Positions 60,201 to 64,000 of a DNA stretch of 64,000 bases are shown here, in pieces (position 1 is the stretch's first letter; the number at the start of each line of letters is the position of its first letter). Source of the DNA: Streptomyces sp. NBC_01408 (GTDB taxonomy: Bacteria; Actinomycetota; Actinomycetes; Streptomycetales; Streptomycetaceae); NCBI RefSeq assembly GCF_026340255.1, contig NZ_JAPEPJ010000002.1, positions 248,001-312,000 of the forward strand, in the 5' to 3' direction. Position numbers and translations under genes: made by a program. The notes under the pieces were generated by a model. It did no database searches. It saw only the letters and a list, made by a program, of their open reading frames with translations, and was not told where the DNA came from.

Positions 60201-60627
60201 CGCCGGACCCGGTGGCGACCGGCCCGGGCCACTGACCGGCGAGCAGGTGTACGTGCTCCCGGCCGAGTGCGGCGAGCAGGGTCAGGTCGGCGTCGCGGCC
60301 GGAAGCGGCGGCGCCGGGGAGTCCGTACGAACGGCTGTGGGCCACGCTCTCGGAGGCGACCGGGAGCCGCCCGAACACCTCGTCCGCGAAGGTCCGGACG
60401 GACTCGTCGTCCTCGGCGCGGGCGGAGGCGGGATGGCCGCTGGTGATCACGACGGTGGTCCGGGGCTGTTCCGGACCGGTCAGGGCCTGCCGAAGCCCCT
60501 CCTCCCCCACGCCACGGGTGAACGCCGTCAGCGCGGTCAGAGCGGTTGCGGTGATCAGTACGGTGAGCAGTACGGCGACGGCGAGCGGCCATCGCCCGCG
60601 CAGTCGGCGCACGACGAAGCCGAGCAC
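57277..60627 (-). CDS. Giant FtsX/MacB-type ABC permease 2
   Basis: A 1116-residue permease of the same family as its downstream partner. N-terminal TM ('LAVAVLLTVLITATALTALT'), a large extracytoplasmic domain, a central TM group (about 305-610), a long extracytoplasmic part with a GGGPAGGGPAGGG repeat, and C-terminal TMs. GTG start preceded by GGAGGAAC. Divergent from the second ATPase gene at 60824. First gene of the three-gene unit. Substrate unknown. Confidence 0.83.
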   Translation of the reverse strand: MLGFVVRRLRGRWPLAVAVLLTVLITATALTALTAFTRGVGEEGLRQALTGPEQPRTTVVITSGHPASARAEDDESVRTFADEVFGRLPVASESVAHSRSYGLPGAAASGRDADLTLLAALGREHVHLLAGQWPGPVATGSGATPAPTQVAVPRAALARLGLAESALPAPVRLDDRFGGPALTVLVTGVYRAADPDAGYWRLDPLGGREVQADTFATYGPLLVDDSAFTTGGLLQNYRLTLLTPDLRTIRTSEAGAVRTATDPARKALERTTSLRSATELPTLLAELDSGLLVARSTLVAGALQLAVLSTAALLLVSHILTVRQEPERVLLTARGASRRRLGALSAAESLLLALPAAVLAPLLTPPLLRLFSRFGPLGRVHLEIPDTWLVWPVAAGCALACVLLTTLPSALRGASAAVLSRVGSRQALVTGAARSGLDLAVVVLAVLGYQQLAQYGGADAPLPDAPAGGGLGVDPVLVAAPALALCGGTLLVLRLLPFAARAGGRLAARGRSLGPALFGWQLARRPGRATGPVLLLVLAVSSGILALGQQTAWSASQRDQADFATAGGLRISGSSMTPMGQGGRYGALPGGDRLIPVVRRAQQLPGGVSADLVALDAAKVAERVPLRADLRGGHGMRELFAPLAAADPDAPEPGAAGAATGPAVALPGSPRRIDLDVSVRPAGTSWTAVSLLLRDRFGAVHGTPSVTLPTSGDATLPFPLDTLTGAPVGSAAGPLTLAGIRLSYAGGGGPAGGGPAGGGPGGGSPAGGGAELTVRRIAVSDTPDGSPVTAAAPGPAGTGGWRSSPPQGPRSLRAPELPPVPADSTDVLRVRYWGGADTAKGVSAVLFPAPAAPPAAAVPAVATTHYLRSLGASVGDTVPVTLDGATVPTRITAAVDSLPVAGRTALAVDLRTLGRFLVESAGHQPAPPTEWWLPAASAADPIPARAAAELRQGARTERVQLREEVTARLLDDPLSAGPQSALAALAAACAVLAAIGFATSTAAERRVRGREFSVLLALGTPRRSLAGASAAEGGVLIAIGTAVGTGLGVALVHLMAPLVVLTPAAGRPFPHVRVDMPFWQTLLTVAAIAAVPLLSAALSGPRGRDIAARLRPVEEM

Positions 60628-60823
60628 GTGTGCAGTTCCTCCCCCACCCGGACTCCCGGTACCGGATAGCGGACGATGCTGTCAGATGTGGGCTATAGAG
60701 GGAAGGGGCTTGCGTGAATGGTGCGACAGATGCGCAAATGCGATCAGGAAGTTGCTGCGGCAGCACGTGCGGGACGCGGGTCCGGGCGCTCCGCGCGGAC
60801 AACTCGACGGGGGAGGAAATGCG

Positions 60824-61585
60824 ATGAGGGACCATCAGGGAACGGCTGCGGTCGCGGCGGCCCGGGAGGCCGGCGGCACGCCCATCGTGGTGGTGGACGA
60901 CGTGAGCCACAGCTTCGGCAGCGGAGCGCAGGCCGTCCACGCCCTGCGCGGTGTGTCCTTCGAGGTTCGCCGCGGCGAACTCACCGCCCTCAGGGGCCGG
61001 TCGGGCTCCGGCAAGACCACCCTGCTGAACCTCGTCGGCGGCCTCGACACCCCGACCAGCGGCCGGATCGCCCTCGACGGCACCGACCTGGCGGCCCTCG
61101 ACGAACCGGGCCTGCTCGCCCTGCGCCGCGACCGCATCGGCTTCGTCTTCCAGTCCTTCGGCCTGATCCCCGTCCTCACCGCCGCCGAGAACGTCGGCAT
61201 ACCGATGCGCCTGCGACGCGTGCCCGCCAAGGAGCGCGAGGAACGCGCCCGGACCCTGCTCGCCCTGGTCGGCCTCGCGGACCACGCCGGGCAGCGCCCC
61301 GGCGAACTCTCCGGCGGCCAGCAGCAGCGCGTCGCGGTGGCCCGCGCCCTGGCCAACGACCCCGACCTGATCATCGCGGACGAACCCACGGGCCAGCTCG
61401 ACTCGGAGACCGGCCGGTCGATCATGGAACTGCTGCGCGCGGTGGTGCGCAGCGAGTCGGTCACCATCCTCGTCGCCACCCACGACCCCAACCTGATCGA
61501 ACTCGCCGACCGGGTCGTGGAACTGCGCGACGGCCGCGTCCTCGGACCCGGCACGCCCGCCGACCCGACCGCCTCCGGCGCGTAG
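60824..61585 (+). CDS. ABC exporter ATPase (second)
   Basis: A 253-residue LolD/MacB-type ATPase with 'GRSGSGKTT', 'LSGGQQQRV', 'IIADEPTGQLD' and 'VATHD'. The ATG at 60824 follows GGGAGGAAATGCG. It is divergent from the permease genes, and the 196-bp region between is a shared promoter. It is probably an alternative or partner ATPase for the same permeases; no other permease gene adjoins it. Confidence 0.9.
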   Translation: MRDHQGTAAVAAAREAGGTPIVVVDDVSHSFGSGAQAVHALRGVSFEVRRGELTALRGRSGSGKTTLLNLVGGLDTPTSGRIALDGTDLAALDEPGLLALRRDRIGFVFQSFGLIPVLTAAENVGIPMRLRRVPAKEREERARTLLALVGLADHAGQRPGELSGGQQQRVAVARALANDPDLIIADEPTGQLDSETGRSIMELLRAVVRSESVTILVATHDPNLIELADRVVELRDGRVLGPGTPADPTASGA

Positions 61586-61614
61586 GAGAGAGCCCTGCTC
61601 CAGGAGCGTACGCG

Positions 61615-62202
61615 TCAGGCCGTGCTGTCCTCGGCGGCCGTCCCACCGGGCTCGAGGACGGCCTCGACGTCGACCATGACATCGACCATGGGGCTGACGA
61701 CCACTCCGCCGCGGTCGATCACGTCGTTCCAACTCACCCCGAAGTCATGCCGGTTGATACGCGTCTTGGCGACGAAGCCGGCGCGTCGCCTGGGCCCGAG
61801 GTCCTGCCCCTCCTCCCACCAGGGGGTGTCCCACTGTCCCAGGTAGGTGACGTCGAAGGTCACGGAGCGCGTCACGCCACGCACCGTGAGCTCGCCGGTG
61901 ACCTCGAACTCGGTTCCGCTCACCTGGTGAATGCGCGACCCTGCGAACGTCCACGTCGGGTGGTGCTCGACGTCGAAGAAATCAGCACTGCGGAGGTGGG
62001 CGTCGCGGTCGGGCTGACCGGTGTACACCTGGGTCGCATCGACCGTCGCCTCCACCCGCGCCTTCTCCGGCTTGTCGGGATCGACCTCCAGCAAGCCCTG
62101 CACGTTCTTGAGCTGCCCGCGTACGTAGGTGACCATCATGTGCCTGGCGCGGAACTCCGCCGCGGTATGACCGGGCTCGAAGAACCATCTGTTCATGGCC
62201 AT
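61615..62202 (-). CDS. YceI-family lipid-binding protein
   Basis: A 195-residue YceI-like beta-barrel that binds long-chain isoprenoids or amides. Typical strands: 'TAAEFRARHMMVTYVRGQL', 'PTWTFAGSRIHQVSG' and 'YLGQWDTPWWEEG'. There is no signal peptide, so it is cytoplasmic, in contrast to exported YceI of other bacteria. Convergent with the ABC ATPase. Confidence 0.9.
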   Translation of the reverse strand: MAMNRWFFEPGHTAAEFRARHMMVTYVRGQLKNVQGLLEVDPDKPEKARVEATVDATQVYTGQPDRDAHLRSADFFDVEHHPTWTFAGSRIHQVSGTEFEVTGELTVRGVTRSVTFDVTYLGQWDTPWWEEGQDLGPRRRAGFVAKTRINRHDFGVSWNDVIDRGGVVVSPMVDVMVDVEAVLEPGGTAAEDSTA

Positions 62203-62223
62203 GTGCGCACCTGACTCGTCCCG

Positions 62224-62733
62224 TCAACCGGAATGGGTCCGACGGCAGGTCCCGGAACGCGTACGGCAGTGGCGGGAGCCGACGTGCCCGTGGTGCGTCA
62301 ACCGGTGTTCGTTCACGCCGTCGACGATGAGGGAGACACCGATGCCCAGCATCCAGACGTCCTTGGCCAGCGCGATTCCCTGCTCGGTCGGGCGCAAGCT
62401 GCCTTCCTCCCGCATCCCCGGCGTACGCAGGTAGAGCCCGAGGGTGCCGACCGAGAACGCGGTCAGCGCAACACCGGCGACGGCGGCGGGGACGACCGGC
62501 AGGAGCAGCGCGGCGGCCAAGGCGAGCTCACCGGTGGAGAGCAGCCGGACGAACTTCCGGGCGTCGCACCTGCCCAGGAACGGGTAGGTGGCGGCGGCGA
62601 ACTGATGCAGCCCCTCGGCGGTGGCCTCGTCCGCACCGCGTTTCGAGAGCCCGGAGTTCAGGAAGGACGTGCCGACCGTGAGCCTGAGCGGAAGTTGCCG
62701 CGCCGTGGAACGCCAAGCCGAACCGGATCCCAT
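62224..62733 (-). CDS. DoxX-like membrane protein
   Basis: A 169-residue protein with about four TMs ('LTVGTSFLNSGLSK', 'LALAAALLLPVVPAAVAG', 'LTAFSVGTLGLYLRTPGM', 'DVWMLGIGVSLIVDGV'), resembling the DoxX group. The ATG at 62733 follows GGGAGG; the open frame upstream is not supported. It lies 21 bp upstream of the yceI-like gene and is probably cotranscribed with it. Confidence 0.78.
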   Translation of the reverse strand: MGSGSAWRSTARQLPLRLTVGTSFLNSGLSKRGADEATAEGLHQFAAATYPFLGRCDARKFVRLLSTGELALAAALLLPVVPAAVAGVALTAFSVGTLGLYLRTPGMREEGSLRPTEQGIALAKDVWMLGIGVSLIVDGVNEHRLTHHGHVGSRHCRTRSGTCRRTHSG

Positions 62734-62835
62734 ACCGAGCCTCCCAACATCGACCCCACCTACCACCCTGCCATCCGTTCGAACCGTGTCAAACGGGGCG
62801 GCGGCCCCCACCGGTCCCGGAATCCCCCGGCCAGG

Positions 62836-63195
62836 TCAGCGCAGGTGCAGTTGCCAGTCCGCCGGGACCTTGCCCAGCGGCCCCGGCGTCGGCTGCGAGG
62901 CCGGGTGCGAGGTGGGCGGTGTCAGGAGCGGGCCCTCGTAGTACTGCTCGGTCTCGATGTTCCAGAACCAGGACTCTCCCGGCTCGAAGCTCGTCAGGAA
63001 GGCGTGCCCGGCCGCCCGGGCGTGCTTCGTGCCGTGCCGCGAGGGAGAGGAGTCACAGCATCCGATGTGCCCGCACGCCGCGCAGCGCCGCAGGTGGAAC
63101 CACCACCCCGGACCATCGCCCGCCAGGCACTCCACGCACCCGTCCCCACTCGGCCGCGCGGTGAGATCAATACCCGGGATCCGCTCGTGAGCCAT
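62836..63195 (-). CDS. UBP-type zinc-finger protein
   Basis: A 119-residue protein that is almost entirely one UBP zinc finger: CxxC in 'CVECLAG', 'CAACGHIGCCDSS', then the His ligands in 'HGTKHARAAGHAF', ending in 'WFWNIETEQYYEG'. In eukaryotes the domain binds the free C-terminus of ubiquitin; in bacteria its role is unclear. ATG preceded by GGAAGG. Confidence 0.9.
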   Translation of the reverse strand: MAHERIPGIDLTARPSGDGCVECLAGDGPGWWFHLRRCAACGHIGCCDSSPSRHGTKHARAAGHAFLTSFEPGESWFWNIETEQYYEGPLLTPPTSHPASQPTPGPLGKVPADWQLHLR

Positions 63196-63305
63196 GCGCT
63201 GCGCCTTCCTGCGAGGCCTCCCCCGGATGCCGCTTCCGACGGCGTTCCGGCGCTCGGAGCCGAAGTCGCGGGGCCGGACCCCTGCTCCAGCGTAACCGGC
63301 GCGGA

Positions 63306-63986
63306 TCAGGACTGTCGGCGCACCATCTCGTTGATCCAGACGGGCGCGAACGGAGAGGTGCAGCCCGGGGAGGTCGGGTAGTCCTTGAGCACCTCCAGGC
63401 GCTCACCGATGCCGATCGCACGGGTGCGGTACTCGGCGTGCTCGATCCCGATCTGGGCCAGGCAGTGGTTCATCGCCCACTGCAAGCGATCCGGGGCGTC
63501 CTTCATCTCCGCCTCGATGACGTCGAGCAGTCCTGCGAGGTCGAGGCCCTCGGGCTGCTTCGCCACGCGTTCGGTGGTCAGTGCCCAGCCGGCGCTCGCG
63601 ACCACCGGATCCGGATCGGCGGACCAGGCCAGGCGCAGCTCTTCGGCGTGCGGGTTCTTCTTCACCACGTAGTTCACGAGCCAGTCGTGCACCTTGGGTG
63701 TGCGCGCCTCGCGCAGCATGGCGTCCAGCTCGTCACGCCCGAACGCCTTCGGGCGGCAGATCAGGATCGCCAGCAGTCTCGCGGCGGTGTCGTCCGTCTC
63801 CCAGAGCCGGCACGCGAGTTCCTGCTGGGTCTTCAGCCGCTTCGCGATCGCCCGCAGTTTGCCGAGGTTCACACCGTGGTCGTCACCGTGTCTCTCGTTC
63901 ACCTCGCGTGCCTTCGGGTCCTCGAGCCCGGCCAGCTCGGCCATCACCTCGGCCACCCCGGTCTGGGGCACCACCGTCTCGGCCAC
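63306..63986 (-). CDS. AlkD-like HEAT-repeat DNA glycosylase/alkylation-repair protein
   Basis: A 226-residue, helix-rich protein of the DNA alkylation-repair (AlkC/AlkD-like) family. The segments 'NLGKLRAIAKRLKTQQELA', 'LWETDDTAARLLAILIC' and 'WLVNYVVKKNPH' form HEAT-like pairs. AlkD removes alkylated bases by wrapping DNA. The GTG start at 63986 has AGGAGG just upstream. The gene begins 14 bp before the window end. Confidence 0.82.
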   Translation of the reverse strand: MAETVVPQTGVAEVMAELAGLEDPKAREVNERHGDDHGVNLGKLRAIAKRLKTQQELACRLWETDDTAARLLAILICRPKAFGRDELDAMLREARTPKVHDWLVNYVVKKNPHAEELRLAWSADPDPVVASAGWALTTERVAKQPEGLDLAGLLDVIEAEMKDAPDRLQWAMNHCLAQIGIEHAEYRTRAIGIGERLEVLKDYPTSPGCTSPFAPVWINEMVRRQS

Positions 63987-64000
63987 CTCAGCCTCCTGTC

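Overview
The window is high-GC DNA (roughly 70 % or more by eye). Gene order and families point to a Streptomyces chromosome or a close relative: RsbW-like anti-sigma ATPases, SpoIIE-type phosphatases, Ser/Thr kinases, GTG/TTG starts, ATGA/GTGA-coupled operons and leaderless promoters with TAG(G/C)(C/A)T -10 boxes. No rRNA, tRNA, CRISPR array, prophage or intact transposase gene was found. The identification rests on reading the sequence; no database search was run.

Layout. 1-9.6 kb: the end of an alpha/beta hydrolase, an anti-sigma ATPase, an esterase, two PAP2 phosphatases, a LacI-family repressor, a type-B carboxylesterase and an MFS exporter. A recurring TTACACGTGTAA-like palindrome suggests a small LacI regulon (esterase, repressor, MFS). 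A MITE-like inverted-repeat element sits at 7.6-7.8 kb. 9.7-14.2 kb: exported SurE, exported carboxylesterase, a small secreted protein and a HEAT-like protein. 14.2-16.8 kb: one protein joining a Ser/Thr kinase to an FtsK/SpoIIIE-type DNA translocase.

17.2-24.7 kb: the most distinctive locus, five genes joined by 4-nt start/stop overlaps: a PaaK-like adenylating enzyme, an MFS transporter, a double GNAT protein, a LuxE-like acyl-protein synthetase, and a LuxC-like acyl reductase fused to a second PaaK-like domain. No luciferase subunit (LuxA/B) or LuxD is present. It looks like a carboxylate-to-aldehyde pathway with acyl transfer and export. A methyltransferase-like gene, a GNAT gene and a frameshifted NRPS adenylation-domain remnant follow.

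26.9-44.7 kb: a two-component system, an MMPL transporter coupled to a DUF2993 lipoprotein-like gene, a cyclase-family hydrolase, a large GAF-SpoIIE-HATPase phosphatase, a complete sugar-type ABC importer, two membrane proteins, and a globin-reductase followed by a flavin-type PNPOx protein.

44.9-64 kb: a PRC-barrel protein, a membrane Ser/Thr kinase, a pair of MuiA-like (DUF4139) proteins, katG, an ABC export locus with two giant FtsX-type permeases and two ATPases (one with an AbrB-like tail), YceI, DoxX-like, a UBP zinc-finger protein and an AlkD-like DNA-repair protein.
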